Notes: generated from the sequence alone by a model not told the origin. DNA of 49,938 nt from Burkholderiales bacterium (GCA_031277215.1 JAITMR010000021.1:1-49938); one strand, 5' to 3'; positions 24,775-33,883 are shown, counted from the stretch's first letter. A program made the numbers and translations.

Positions 24775-24837
24775 CGGGAGCAAAGGTCAGGTGTCAGAGG
24801 GCAAGGATCTAAATCTGACCTTTGCCCCCGATACCTG

Positions 24838-25641
24838 TTAGCGCAACCGTTGCCGCGCTTTGGCCGCCGCGTCCGAATTCGGATATTTGGCGATGATGTC
24901 CTGCAATATTCTGCGCGATGTCGCTCTGTCTCCCAGTTCGGCGTGCGCCGAAGCAAGATTCAGCATCGCATCCGGCACCTTCGCGCTGTCCGGATATTTT
25001 TGCAGCAGTTGCGTTTGCGCAGCAACGGCGGCTCTGTAATCGCGCTGCGCAAAGCGGGCGTTGCCGACCCAGTATTGCGCCGACGACGCCAGCGGACTTT
25101 GCGGATGCGTCACGGTGAAAGCCGTGAAGGCTGTTGCTGCGCCAGCGTAATCCCCACGCTTGAATTGCTCCATCGCTGCGTCGTAAGCTTTTTGTTCGGC
25201 GGCGTCATCGCCTGCGCTCGTCGGTTCGGTCGCTGTTGGATCAACAGCGGCTGCGCCGCCCATTGTTTGGCCGCTGATTTGCCCACCCTCCAGACGAGTC
25301 AAGCGGCTATCGAGATCGGTGTAAAGATCGCGTTGCCGCCTTTTTGCCTCGCCCAACTCGTACGTCAGCACTTCGATCTGCCCGCGCAACTGCGCCAGTT
25401 CGCTGCGAATGGCGTCGATTTGCGTGGACAGTTCCAGAACGGCCTGCGTACTTTTTTGCTGCTCCAGCGTCGTGACACGCTCGTTCAGTTGCGCTTCGAT
25501 CTGCGACAGGCGAGCGTTGGTCTGTTCGATGTTTTTGCGCGCTTCTTTGTCGTCGAAAAATGCGTAAGCGTTGAACGACGACAGTGCAAAAAGCAGCGCA
25601 AGCGATGCCGTAGCGCGTGAAGTAGGAAGGAAACGGATCAT
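24838..25641 (-). CDS. cpoB: Tol-Pal system accessory protein CpoB (YbgF)
   Basis: A periplasmic protein that links the Tol-Pal machine to cell-wall synthesis during constriction. The 267 residues comprise a signal peptide (about 1-27, ending SSFNAYA). An N-terminal coiled coil follows (about 33-95, NIEQTNARLSQIEAQLNERV and onward) that mediates trimerisation, then an acidic Ala/Thr linker. The C-terminal TPR region (about 145-265) contains the repeated YDAAMEQFKRGDYAGAATAF, YWVGNARFAQRDYRAAVAA and DAMLNLASAHAELGD signatures. It is the third gene of tolB-pal-cpoB with a 38-bp gap from pal. Confidence 0.94.
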   Translation of the reverse strand: MIRFLPTSRATASLALLFALSSFNAYAFFDDKEARKNIEQTNARLSQIEAQLNERVTTLEQQKSTQAVLELSTQIDAIRSELAQLRGQIEVLTYELGEAKRRQRDLYTDLDSRLTRLEGGQISGQTMGGAAAVDPTATEPTSAGDDAAEQKAYDAAMEQFKRGDYAGAATAFTAFTVTHPQSPLASSAQYWVGNARFAQRDYRAAVAAQTQLLQKYPDSAKVPDAMLNLASAHAELGDRATSRRILQDIIAKYPNSDAAAKARQRLR

Positions 25642-25679
25642 AAGCGACCTATTTCAACAAAGAGATTCAACGGAAACGT

Positions 25680-26237
25680 TTATTCGCCGACATACACAAT
25701 ATCGGTACGGCGGTTTTCCGCCCAGGCGGTTTCGTCATGTCCCGGATTGCGCGGTTTTTCCTTGCCGAAACTGACCGTCTCGATTTGCGATTCCCGCGCT
25801 CCCAACAGCATCATCATCCGCTTGACGGCATCGGCGCGTCTCTGGCCGAGCGCGAGGTTGTATTCGTGTGTACCGCGTTCGTCAGCGTGCCCCTGCAATA
25901 CCATTCTGGCGGCAGGGTGACTGACCAGATAGCGGGCGTGCGCTTCGACCAGCGCCCGATATTGGTCTTCGACGACATAACTGTCGAACTCGAAGAAAAC
26001 GCTGCGCCGCGACAAAATATTGGCAGGGTCTTTCAGTTCATTGCCTGTGCGGCTATCGACATCGACGCCGGTAATGCCCGTGCCGCTGGTACCGCTCGTC
26101 CCGGCGCCATCGGCAGCGCTTCCAGAAGCCACCACGCGGTCATCGACCGGCGCACCTTCGTCGTCGGGCGTTGAAGAACAAGCCGCCAGCGCGATAGCAA
26201 CAAAAACGAGAAAACCGAGTTTCAACAAGCGGGACAT
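25680..26237 (-). CDS. pal: Peptidoglycan-associated lipoprotein Pal
   Basis: An outer-membrane lipoprotein that binds peptidoglycan and TolB. The 185-residue precursor has a lipoprotein signal with lipobox LAAC (about 17-20), a Gly/Ser/Thr-rich linker, and the OmpA-like domain. That domain shows VFFEFDSYVVEDQYRALVEA, LQGHADERGTHEYNLALGQR and VSFGKEKP, with the conserved Asp and Arg that hold diaminopimelate. GGAGG precedes the ATG at 26237, which settles the start against the longer frame to 26339. It follows tolB by 83 bp. Confidence 0.96.
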   Translation of the reverse strand: MSRLLKLGFLVFVAIALAACSSTPDDEGAPVDDRVVASGSAADGAGTSGTSGTGITGVDVDSRTGNELKDPANILSRRSVFFEFDSYVVEDQYRALVEAHARYLVSHPAARMVLQGHADERGTHEYNLALGQRRADAVKRMMMLLGARESQIETVSFGKEKPRNPGHDETAWAENRRTDIVYVGE

Positions 26238-26320
26238 ATGACCTCCATAAAAAAGCGCGATGCGCGTAAAGTTACTGATAGTGCATTGAAAAAACAAAAG
26301 GGGAAAGTTAAACGAAAAAG

Positions 26321-27625
26321 TTAAAGCAATGGCCCCCAAGCCGGTTCGCGCACCTGTTGCGTGAGTGCGCCAATACGCTGCCGAATGGTTCCGTCAATCG
26401 ACACCGCCGCCAGAACATTGCGGCCACCGCTTCGCGCGGCATAAAGCACATAGCGGCCGTTAGGCGCTATCGTCGGACTTTCGTCCATCGGCCCCGGCGT
26501 CAACGCCAACACTTGCCGCGTCTGAAAATCCATCGTAGCGATCTGCATGCGACCGCTGTCACGACGCACGAACACCATGCCGTTTCCGTCCGGCAACGGC
26601 TTCGGTGAAACATTGTAAGTGCCTTCCATCGTCACCCGCTCGACGCGGCCATCGGCAATCCACAAACGGTAAATTTGCGGAGTGCCGCCGCGATCCGAGG
26701 CGAACAACAACGATTGCCCGTCCGGCATGAAGGCCGATTCGGTGTCGATGCCGGGCGAACTCATCAACCGACGCGACTCGCCGCCGCCCGCAGCGGAAAC
26801 CAGAAAGAGTTGCGAGCCGCCATCGCGCGATAAAGTCACAGCGAGCTGGGTGCCGTCGGGCGACCAGGCCGGTGCGCTGTTGCTGCCGCGAAAATTGGCG
26901 ACTGCCTGTCGTTTTCCGTCGAGCAGTGATTGCACGTACACCACCGGCTTTCTGCTTTCAAACGAGACATAAGCAATGCGGCTGCCATCCGGCGAAAAGC
27001 GCGGCGAGATCAATGGATCCTTCGAGGAAACAATCGTCTGCGGATTGTCGCCGTCGGCGTCGGCGACCTGCAACTGGTATTGCTGACCTTGTTGCGTGAT
27101 GTAAGCAATGCGCGTCGAGAAAATGCCGGGTTCGCCGGTAAGTTTTTCGTAGATCACGTCGGCGATTCGGTGCGCAGTGGCGCGGAATTGTTGCTGCGTG
27201 ACCGTATAAACCATGTTGGCGAGCGTTTGCTGTTTGACCGCATCGACCAGCGCGAAACGCACTTCGACCATCCCTTCGGGCAGCGGACGCATGCTGCCGA
27301 CGACAATGGTGTCGGCGCCGCGTGTCCGAAAAATGCTGATGTTGACTTCTTCCGCCGTCGATGGGCGCGGCGCGATACCGGCGCTGTCGATCTGCCGGAA
27401 GCGGCCGGAGCGCGTCAAATCACCGCCGACCACGCCTGAAATACCCAGCGGAAAATCCGCTTCACCGGCGAACGGCACAATGGAGATCGGCAATGCCGCA
27501 CCGGCGCCGCCGATGATTTCGATGGTCAGTTGCGCACGCGCACTCAACGGCAGCAACAACAGCATGCCGATGACAGCGATTCCGCTCAGTCGCCGCAAGT
27601 ACCGTAAAAATTCGTGATGGTTCAA
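26321..27625 (-). CDS. tolB: Tol-Pal system periplasmic protein TolB
   Basis: A periplasmic beta-propeller that bridges TolA and Pal. The preferred start is a TTG at 27625 with GGAG 8 bp upstream, giving 434 residues, close to the E. coli length. A signal peptide (IAVIGMLLLLPLSARA) is followed by the N-terminal domain (VPFAGEADFPLGISGVVGGD). The C-terminal six-bladed propeller has recurring SPDG-type blades, such as ISPRFSPDGSRIAYVSFES, APAWSPDGTQLAVTL and SPTIAPNGRYVLYAARSGG. The usual tolQ, tolR and tolA genes are not upstream; repeats occupy that space, so they must lie elsewhere. Confidence 0.94.
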   Translation of the reverse strand: MNHHEFLRYLRRLSGIAVIGMLLLLPLSARAQLTIEIIGGAGAALPISIVPFAGEADFPLGISGVVGGDLTRSGRFRQIDSAGIAPRPSTAEEVNISIFRTRGADTIVVGSMRPLPEGMVEVRFALVDAVKQQTLANMVYTVTQQQFRATAHRIADVIYEKLTGEPGIFSTRIAYITQQGQQYQLQVADADGDNPQTIVSSKDPLISPRFSPDGSRIAYVSFESRKPVVYVQSLLDGKRQAVANFRGSNSAPAWSPDGTQLAVTLSRDGGSQLFLVSAAGGGESRRLMSSPGIDTESAFMPDGQSLLFASDRGGTPQIYRLWIADGRVERVTMEGTYNVSPKPLPDGNGMVFVRRDSGRMQIATMDFQTRQVLALTPGPMDESPTIAPNGRYVLYAARSGGRNVLAAVSIDGTIRQRIGALTQQVREPAWGPLL

Positions 27626-27700
27626 AAAACACTCCACAACAAAACCTGAACAAGATTCATTTCTTCGTGCACTCCGACTTGAAGAACGCAGACGCATCGT

Positions 27701-27803
27701 AGTGAATCGCATAAATTTTCAGACGAGGCGACAAACCGAGGGTAGTGCAAAAACAGTACGGCAAGACGAAGCCAACGAAGTATAAAGTTTTATGCGATTC
27801 ACC
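27701..27803. repeat. MITE-like repeat, copy B
   Basis: The same unit as copy A: AGTGAATCGCATAAA at one end and TTTATGCGATTCAC at the other. The interior has GACGAGGCGAC and GTACGGCAAGACGAAGCCAAC. It lies 75 bp upstream of the tolB start and ends exactly where the next repeat element begins. Confidence 0.82.
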
Positions 27804-27937
27804 AGGGAAGCTCTGAATAAGTCATTCCGTCATTCTGCGCATAGCGTAGCGAAGTCGCAGAATCCAGAGGCCGCTTGGATCCCGCGGCTTCGCGCAGGAT
27901 GACGAACAGTGAATGGGGAATTGTTCAGAGGTTCCCT
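27804..27937. repeat. Second MITE-like repeat with 17-bp terminal inverted repeats
   Basis: AGGGAAGCTCTGAATAA (27804-27820) matches the reverse complement of TTGTTCAGAGGTTCCCT (27921-27937) at 15 of 17 positions. The interior carries a TCATTCTGCG...CGCAGAATCC hairpin like that near 28094-28117. The 134-bp element is non-coding and abuts copy B. Confidence 0.75.
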
Positions 27938-28199
27938 AGAGGGCGATTATAACGATTCTTCGGGTGTAAATAGTCTTTGTTCGTAACGAACCGCACATTT
28001 CATGAGCAGCTTGTCGTTACCCGACGACGAGGGCATGTCCCGTTGTCGCTGATTGCATACTTCCCTTGGGTATTTCTTGCGGTGCGATGCGCATCATTCT
28101 GCGCGAAGTCGCAGAACGCAGAATCTCTTCCCTCCACTCTTTTCCCGTCCCCTTCTCCCGCAAGCGAGAGAAGAGTGTGTGAAGGAAAAGACATTTCGT
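27938..28199. other. Intergenic region before the rlpA stop, repeat remnants only
   Basis: I find no gene. Near 28094-28122 is an ATTCTGCGCGAAGTCGCAGAA hairpin related to the one inside the element at 27804. Near 28140-28175 is a decayed CCCTTCTCCC...GCAAGCGAGAG hairpin of the family seen at 7399. Confidence 0.5.
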
Positions 28200-29231
28200 T
28201 CAAGGTGCAGTCACAAACGTCGTCAATCCCAGCGCTTCGTTCAGATGCGCTGCTGCCTGCTGCGCGTCGGCGCGTTGCGGGTACGGCCCGATGAACACGC
28301 GGTATTTGCCGTCACCGCGCTGCTGGATGCGGGCGTTGTATTGCGTAGTGTCGAGAAGCCCTTGAACGTGCGTCAGGAATGTTTCGGCGTTGGCGGCGTC
28401 GGCAAAAACGCCGAGTTGCACGATGACGCCGCCGCCGACGGTTTGCAGCGCTGCATCCGGCGGCTGCGCGGCGGTAATGGAAGCCGCAGCGGGTGCGGCA
28501 GGCGCTGCGGAAGCAGTGACAGGGGAGGCAACTGCGGTGGCAACTGAAGCGCCGGGCAGTATCGTTTCAACGATGACTTCACCAGTGCCGCTGGCGGCAA
28601 TCCCGATCCGGTGGGCGGCCGCATAGGAAAGGTCGATAAGGCGATTGTGCAAAAACGGGCCGCGATCGTTGACGCGCACGACGACGCTCTTGCCGCTGGC
28701 AACACCGGTGACTCGTGCGTACGACGGCAGCGGCAGTGTCGGATGCGCCGCGCTCATCGCAAACATGTCGTAGATTTCGCCGGTCGAGGTTTTGTTGCCG
28801 TGGAATTTCTTGCCGTACCAAGACGCCGTGCCGCGTGCCTTGTACGGCGCCAGCGTTGTCGCCGGCACATAGGTTTGCCCCAGCACGGTATAGGGGCGGT
28901 TGGCGAAACGATGCAGCGGTTCGGCTCTCGGAACAGCGTCGGGAATGGCGTCAAGGTTAACCGTTGTGCTGCCCGGACCGTCGTCCTGATAGTAGCCGCC
29001 GCCTGTCCCCACGGTAGTTTTGGGGGCGCTCGAGCAGGCGGCAAGGATGAGGGGCGTAATGATGAGAAGCAACAGGATGAAAAAACCGCTGTTGTTAACC
29101 CCATCCCCTCTGCCCTCTCCCGCGAGGATAGAGAGGGGCGCTTTCCTGCGCACACTCCGCGTCTCCGCGTGAGGTGAATTTCCACTTGAGCGGCGTTGAA
29201 TGTGTGCGTAGTGCATGACCCGATTCCCCAT
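28200..29231 (-). CDS. rlpA: Septal ring lytic transglycosylase-like lipoprotein RlpA
   Basis: RlpA proteins are outer-membrane lipoproteins with a double-psi beta-barrel; some cleave denuded glycan strands at septa. After a hydrophobic segment and lipobox LAAC (Cys at about 66), the sequence has the DPBB domain (about 130-220): GTASWYGKKFHGNKTSTGEI, FAMSAAHPTLPLPSYARV and VVVRVNDRGPF with the catalytic-type Asp. An Ala-rich linker precedes a C-terminal SPOR domain (VIVQLGVFADAANAETFL...KYRVFIGPYP) that binds denuded peptidoglycan. The only in-frame ATGs are at 29231 and 29216. They place about 46 residues, translated from a dispersed repeat, before the signal, so the true start is unclear. 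It follows rodA by 2 bp. Confidence 0.88.
   Translation of the reverse strand: MGNRVMHYAHIQRRSSGNSPHAETRSVRRKAPLSILAGEGRGDGVNNSGFFILLLLIITPLILAACSSAPKTTVGTGGGYYQDDGPGSTTVNLDAIPDAVPRAEPLHRFANRPYTVLGQTYVPATTLAPYKARGTASWYGKKFHGNKTSTGEIYDMFAMSAAHPTLPLPSYARVTGVASGKSVVVRVNDRGPFLHNRLIDLSYAAAHRIGIAASGTGEVIVETILPGASVATAVASPVTASAAPAAPAAASITAAQPPDAALQTVGGGVIVQLGVFADAANAETFLTHVQGLLDTTQYNARIQQRGDGKYRVFIGPYPQRADAQQAAAHLNEALGLTTFVTAP
29101..29180. repeat. Dispersed repeat inside the 5' end of rlpA
   Basis: The CCCATCCCCTCTGCCCTCTCCC block and the CACTCCGCGTCTCCGCGTGAGG block match the modules near 664-705 and 912-931. Here they lie between the rodA-proximal ATG and the lipoprotein signal of rlpA and are read as coding sequence. 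Confidence 0.65.
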
Positions 29232-29233
29232 GA

Positions 29234-30334
29234 CTATGTTGAAACCAGTTTCCGGTGCGTTTGAATGCTCATCAAAATGCCGATGCAGATGAACAACGAA
29301 AGCATCGCCGTCCCACCGAAAGAAATAAACGGCAAGGGCACCCCCACTACCGGCAGAATGCCGCTGACCATGCCCATGTTGACGGCAGCGTAAGTGAAAA
29401 GCATCAGCGTAATGGCGCCAGCAAGCAACCGACCAAACAACGACGACGCATGACTGGCGATCATCAACGAACGCAACAACAGCGCCACGTACAACATCAA
29501 CAGTACGATGTTGCCGACCAGCCCGAATTCTTCGCTGTAAACGGCGAAGATAAAATCGGTGTGGCGCTCGGGCAGGAAATCAAGGTGTGCCTGCGTGCCC
29601 TGCATCCAGCCTTTTCCGGTCAGTCCGCCGGAACCGATGGCGATTGACGCCTGTAAGGTGTGGTAGCCCGAGCGCAGCGGGTCGGCGCCGGGGTCGAGAA
29701 AAGCGAGCACCCGCTGTTTTTGATAGCCGTGCGCGAACAGCCAGATTAACGGCACAGCGGTCACCACCATCAGGAACATGGTTTTCCACGGCAAACGCGC
29801 CAGATACAGCACAAAGAAACCGGAAGCAGAAACGAGCAACGCCGTTCCCAGATCCGGCTGACGTTTGATCAACCAGGCCGGCAACGCTATCAGCAGCATC
29901 GCGATCAGAAAATTACCGAAATTGATTCGCGCCTCAACTTTTTGGAAATACCAGGCCAGCAACAATGGAACCGCCAGTTTCAATAATTCGGACGGTTGAA
30001 AACGAAATCCGCCTATCGCCAGCCAGCGTTGCGAATTGTTAACGGTCACACCGAACAACGCGACGGCGATGAGCAGCAACACGCCGATGAGGTAAAGCGG
30101 CAACGCAATTTGTGCCAGTCGGTGCGGCGGAATGTTGGCGACAACCCACATCACGACAAGCGCAATACCGATGCTTTTCATCTGCTGGATGAAGCGTCCG
30201 GTGTCCGGCAGCACGGCTGAGAACAGGACGACAGCGCCGACCGCGAGCAGGAGAAGCACAATCGCCATCAGCGGCCCGTCGACGTGACGGGTGAAACGCA
30301 ACCAGACAACGAAAAGGGTATCGCGTATCTGCAT
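29234..30334 (-). CDS. rodA: Peptidoglycan glycosyltransferase RodA (SEDS family)
   Basis: Polymerises lipid II during side-wall elongation, working with PBP2. The 366-residue protein has about ten membrane segments and SEDS signatures: NNSQRWLAIGGFRFQPSELLK, the conserved FLPERHTDFIFAVYSEEFG loop with the catalytic Asp region, LTGKGWMQGTQ and LPVVGVPLPFISFGGTAML. The ATG at 30334 overlaps the mrdA stop by one base (TAATG) with GGAGG just upstream. The frame to 30346 is not needed. The gene forms the elongasome operon with mreBCD and mrdA. Confidence 0.96.
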   Translation of the reverse strand: MQIRDTLFVVWLRFTRHVDGPLMAIVLLLLAVGAVVLFSAVLPDTGRFIQQMKSIGIALVVMWVVANIPPHRLAQIALPLYLIGVLLLIAVALFGVTVNNSQRWLAIGGFRFQPSELLKLAVPLLLAWYFQKVEARINFGNFLIAMLLIALPAWLIKRQPDLGTALLVSASGFFVLYLARLPWKTMFLMVVTAVPLIWLFAHGYQKQRVLAFLDPGADPLRSGYHTLQASIAIGSGGLTGKGWMQGTQAHLDFLPERHTDFIFAVYSEEFGLVGNIVLLMLYVALLLRSLMIASHASSLFGRLLAGAITLMLFTYAAVNMGMVSGILPVVGVPLPFISFGGTAMLSLFICIGILMSIQTHRKLVST

Positions 30335-32307
30335 TATTCCTCCCAATCGACGTCGTTTTCATCGGGCTTCGGCGTCACGGCAGGGCGTGCGCCGGTCAGA
30401 TAATAATCGAACAGTGCGCGGGCAATCGGCGCTGCCGCACGGGAACCGAAGCCCCCGTTTTCGACGAGCACGGCGACTGCGATAATCGGTTTTTCTGCTG
30501 GAGCGTAGGCGATGAACCAGGCGTGGTCGCGCAAATGACGTTTGACCTGCGATTCAATGTAGCGTTCACCACGCAACGAAAAGACTTGAGAGGTGCCGGT
30601 TTTTCCGGCGCTGGTATAAGGTGCGCCTTTGAAGATACGAGAGGCAGTGCCTTCGCGGTTGACATCAATCATCGCCTTCTTGATGACCGCCAAGTGCGCT
30701 GGCTTCAGATCGAGGCGGCGCGTTTCCTCCGGCAGCACATCCTTCGTCTGGCCGGTCGAGCCATCGATGATGCGCTTGACCAGATGCGGGCGGTACGAAA
30801 CACCGTCATTCGCCAACGTGGCGGTAGCGTACGCCAGTTGCAGCGGCGTGAAATTGTTATAGCCCTGACCGATCCCGGCAGAAATGGAATCGCCAAGATA
30901 CCATCTGCGGTGTTCTTCGCGATAACGCGGGCCGCTGAAACGTTCGCGCTTCCAGGCACGCGACGCCAGTACGCCAATGGCTTCGCCTTCGAGGTCGATG
31001 CCGGTCTTTTGCCCGAAGCCGAATTGCGACATGAAGCGAGCGGTATCGTCGATGTCGGTTTCGCTGGCGAGTATGTAGTAATACGTGTCGCACGATTGCA
31101 CAATCGATTTTGCCATGTCAACGTAACCATGCCCGCCGACCTTGTCGTCGCGGAAACGGTGCAGGGTGCCGGTGCCACTCGGCAATTCAAAATAACCGGG
31201 GTCGTTGAACGCATAGTCGGCAGTGCGTTTTCCCGAAATCAACGCGCCCAACGCCAGAAGCGGTTTGATCGTTGAACCGGGCGGGTACGCACCGCGCAAC
31301 GGTCGGTTCAGCAACGGTTTGTCGGGCGAGGTGTTCAATCGCTCCCAGTTGGCAAAATCGATGCCCTCGACGAACAGGTTGGGGTCGTAACCGGGCGTTG
31401 ACGCCATCGCCAAAACTTCACCGTTGTTCGGATCAATCGCCACTACGGCGCCGTTGGAGTCGCCGAGCGCTTGTTCGGCCAGGTTCTGCAAACGCAAGTC
31501 GATGGTGAGTTGCAGATGGTCGCCGGGAATCGGCGGCACCCGCGTCAGCGAGCGCACCGCCCGCCCCAGCGCATCGACTTCGACTTCCTCAAATCCAACG
31601 ATACCGTGTAGATTTTTTTCGTACGACAACTCGATGCCGGTTTTGCCGATGTGATCGGTGCCTTTGTAGTTGAGAAGGCCGCCGCTTTTGGTCAGCTTTT
31701 CGATGTCGCGCTCGTTGATGCGACCGATGTAGCCGAGAACATGCGAAACCGTTTCTCCAAACGGATATTGCCGGTAAAGTCGGGCGCGAATGTCAACGCC
31801 GGGAAAACGGTATTTGTGCGCGGCAAATTGCGCGACTTCTTCGTCACTTAACTTGGTACGCAACGGCAAGCTGTTGAAGTTGCGCGATTCTTCCATTGCC
31901 CGACGGAAGCGGCGCAAATCGCGCGGCGTGATCTCGATCAGCTCACCGAGTTGGGCGAGCGTGGTTTCGAGATCGCCGGTTCGGGACGGTGTCAGCTCCA
32001 GCGTATAAGCCGAAAAACTTTGCGCCAGTACAACGCCGTTGCGGTCGCTGATCGTACCGCGGCTAGGCCCGACCGGCACGATGGCAATCCGGTTGTTTTC
32101 CGCCTGCGTCTGGTATTGCTGGTGTGCGACGACTTGTAGATAAAAAGAGCGTCCCAGCAACACGCCGAACATCAGCAACATCGCCAATCCGGTCAACCAC
32201 AAACGTTTGCGAAACAAAAAGAGTTCACGAACCGGATCGCGTATTTCGTGGGAGCGACCATAATAGCGGTAGCGCGACAGCCAGCGACGAAAACCGTGCT
32301 GACTCAT
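30334..32307 (-). CDS. mrdA: Penicillin-binding protein 2 MrdA
   Basis: DD-transpeptidase of cell elongation, inner membrane with a periplasmic catalytic domain. The 657-residue protein has a cytoplasmic N-terminus, one membrane helix (about 35-55, LWLTGLAMLLMFGVLLGRSF), the class B pedestal domain (ISDRNGVVLAQSF), and the transpeptidase motifs. These are SxxK in YPPGSTIKPLLALG, SxN-equivalent SCD in VQSCDTYYYI (typical for PBP2) and KTGT in SAGKTGTSQVF. The start lies directly after the mreD stop (TGAATG). The acidic C-terminal tail is short. Confidence 0.96.
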   Translation of the reverse strand: MSQHGFRRWLSRYRYYGRSHEIRDPVRELFLFRKRLWLTGLAMLLMFGVLLGRSFYLQVVAHQQYQTQAENNRIAIVPVGPSRGTISDRNGVVLAQSFSAYTLELTPSRTGDLETTLAQLGELIEITPRDLRRFRRAMEESRNFNSLPLRTKLSDEEVAQFAAHKYRFPGVDIRARLYRQYPFGETVSHVLGYIGRINERDIEKLTKSGGLLNYKGTDHIGKTGIELSYEKNLHGIVGFEEVEVDALGRAVRSLTRVPPIPGDHLQLTIDLRLQNLAEQALGDSNGAVVAIDPNNGEVLAMASTPGYDPNLFVEGIDFANWERLNTSPDKPLLNRPLRGAYPPGSTIKPLLALGALISGKRTADYAFNDPGYFELPSGTGTLHRFRDDKVGGHGYVDMAKSIVQSCDTYYYILASETDIDDTARFMSQFGFGQKTGIDLEGEAIGVLASRAWKRERFSGPRYREEHRRWYLGDSISAGIGQGYNNFTPLQLAYATATLANDGVSYRPHLVKRIIDGSTGQTKDVLPEETRRLDLKPAHLAVIKKAMIDVNREGTASRIFKGAPYTSAGKTGTSQVFSLRGERYIESQVKRHLRDHAWFIAYAPAEKPIIAVAVLVENGGFGSRAAAPIARALFDYYLTGARPAVTPKPDENDVDWEE

Positions 32308-32880
32308 TCAACGCTCCGCCAGAGCGGTGCGCCGTTGTTGCCACTGCAACAAAAACTGCATCAGCGGCCACAACAAAGCCGTCAGCAGCGGCACAATAAA
32401 ATACACCGCGCCGGAGAACAGCGTCCCGCCGCTCATCATACGCGCCAGAAACACCACCAGCGCACAGAGTTCCAGCAACAACGCCACGAAAACGATTTGT
32501 TGCCACATCGGAAAACTGACGACGCGACGGCGGAAATAATCGGCGCCAAACGCCAGCAACGTATAGGCGAACGCATGCTGTCCTAGCGCCGAACCGTTGG
32601 CGACATCCATCACCAACCCCAGCAAAAAACCAGTGCTAACGCCGATGAAACGCGGCGCCCAGGTGCACCAGTACAGCAAGGTCAGCGCAACGATTTCGGG
32701 GCGCCAGGGCGTCAGCGCTTCGGACAACGGAAACAAGTCGATCAGCAATGCGGTCAAAAGCGTTACCGTAATGAACCAGAGCTGCGGCGGCGGCAGCAGC
32801 AGGTTCGGGTTGATCGGCTGAAGCGAGGGGCCGCTGAATCGCAGCGGCAGTGACCGTGACGGCGTGGCCGGTGGTTTCAT
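32308..32880 (-). CDS. mreD: Rod shape-determining protein MreD
   Basis: A 190-residue inner-membrane protein with five or six hydrophobic helices: WFITVTLLTALLIDLFPL, FIGVSTGFLLGLVMDVANGS, FAYTLLAFGADYF and others. The conserved GLVMDVANGSALGQHAF stretch between helices is the best MreD signature. It stabilises the MreB-MreC-RodA complex. The N-terminal Pro-rich 25 residues are not conserved. ATGA overlap with mreC upstream and an immediate junction with mrdA downstream place it in the same operon. Confidence 0.92.
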   Translation of the reverse strand: MKPPATPSRSLPLRFSGPSLQPINPNLLLPPPQLWFITVTLLTALLIDLFPLSEALTPWRPEIVALTLLYWCTWAPRFIGVSTGFLLGLVMDVANGSALGQHAFAYTLLAFGADYFRRRVVSFPMWQQIVFVALLLELCALVVFLARMMSGGTLFSGAVYFIVPLLTALLWPLMQFLLQWQQRRTALAER

Positions 32881-33800
32881 GAAGCCCTCCTGTTGCCGGA
32901 CGATCTGCCTTTGCTCTTGCTTTCGCCTTTCCCTTTTTCGGTCGGCGGCGAGAGAGTGGGCATCGGTACCAAGGCGTCAACAACGAGCAGATAGCGGCTG
33001 CTGGCAACACCGGCGGTTGGCGTTGCCGTGATGTGAACAAACGATTGCTCCGTGTCGTTGTCGATCGCGGTCACCGTCGCCACCGCCAGCCCCGGCGGAT
33101 AAACGCTTGCCAATCCCGACGTAACAAGACGGTCACCAATCCTGACATCGGCGGCCGGAGAAACAAAACGCAGCTCCATCGGTACGCCAGCGCCCATGCC
33201 GTAAAGTACGCTTCGCATACCGGTGCGCTCGACCTGCACCGGAGTGGTGTGGTTTTTTTCAACCAACAACGTCACTTCTGAAGTGAACGGAGACACATGC
33301 GTAACCTGCCCGATAACGCCGTAAGGGTCGAGAACTGCCGAGCTTTCCTTGATGCCTTGTGTTTGCCCTTTATCAATCGTAATCTTCTGGACGAAAGGAT
33401 CGCGCGTGTCGTAAAGCATTTCGACGGCGTGGGAGTTGCGCGGAGTTTGCTCTTTCAGTTGCAACAGCTCCCTGAGCCGCGTGTTTTCCTGTTGCACGGT
33501 CTGCGCTTCCTGAGCGGTATGTCCCTGATCGAGAAGTAGCCACGACAATGCGGTGTTTTGTTTTTCCAGCGTTTTTTTGCTGGTGAAATACACGCCGGTT
33601 TCCTGCACGGCTATTCGCGGCCAACGCGCCAACTGTTGCAGCGGATACAACGCTACAGCGATACCGGCACGCAGTTTTTCCAGATGTTGATAACGGGTGT
33701 CGATGAGCAAAAGCAGCAACGACAGCAACGCGAAAAAAACGAAACGCGCCAGAATCGACGGGCCGCGGTATAGATACGGAGGCGGATCACCAGGAATCAT
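32877..33800 (-). CDS. mreC: Cell shape-determining protein MreC
   Basis: A bitopic inner-membrane protein whose periplasmic part links PBP2 to the cytoskeleton. The 307 residues have a membrane helix (about 15-37, ARFVFFALLSLLLLLIDT) and a coiled coil (about 65-115, KKTLEKQNTALSWLLLDQG). The MreC beta domains carry ITIDKGQTQGIKESSAVLDP, YGVIGQVTHVSPFTSEVTLL and FVSPAADVRIGDRLVTSG. The Ser/Lys/Gly-rich tail (about 285-307) is low complexity. The stop overlaps mreD (ATGA). It follows mreB by 83 bp. Confidence 0.94.
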   Translation of the reverse strand: MIPGDPPPYLYRGPSILARFVFFALLSLLLLLIDTRYQHLEKLRAGIAVALYPLQQLARWPRIAVQETGVYFTSKKTLEKQNTALSWLLLDQGHTAQEAQTVQQENTRLRELLQLKEQTPRNSHAVEMLYDTRDPFVQKITIDKGQTQGIKESSAVLDPYGVIGQVTHVSPFTSEVTLLVEKNHTTPVQVERTGMRSVLYGMGAGVPMELRFVSPAADVRIGDRLVTSGLASVYPPGLAVATVTAIDNDTEQSFVHITATPTAGVASSRYLLVVDALVPMPTLSPPTEKGKGESKSKGRSSGNRRAS

Positions 33801-33883
33801 GGGCGGAAGGCAAACAAGACCAACACGGCGAAACGTCAGGATGGCCGAGTTGCGCTCCGTTCATCACGCCTTGGTTACGTCGT

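Noticed and set aside
24610-25620. 336-codon plus-strand ORF opposite mutY and cpoB
   Set aside because: Spans two genes on the other strand and has no start signal or domain.
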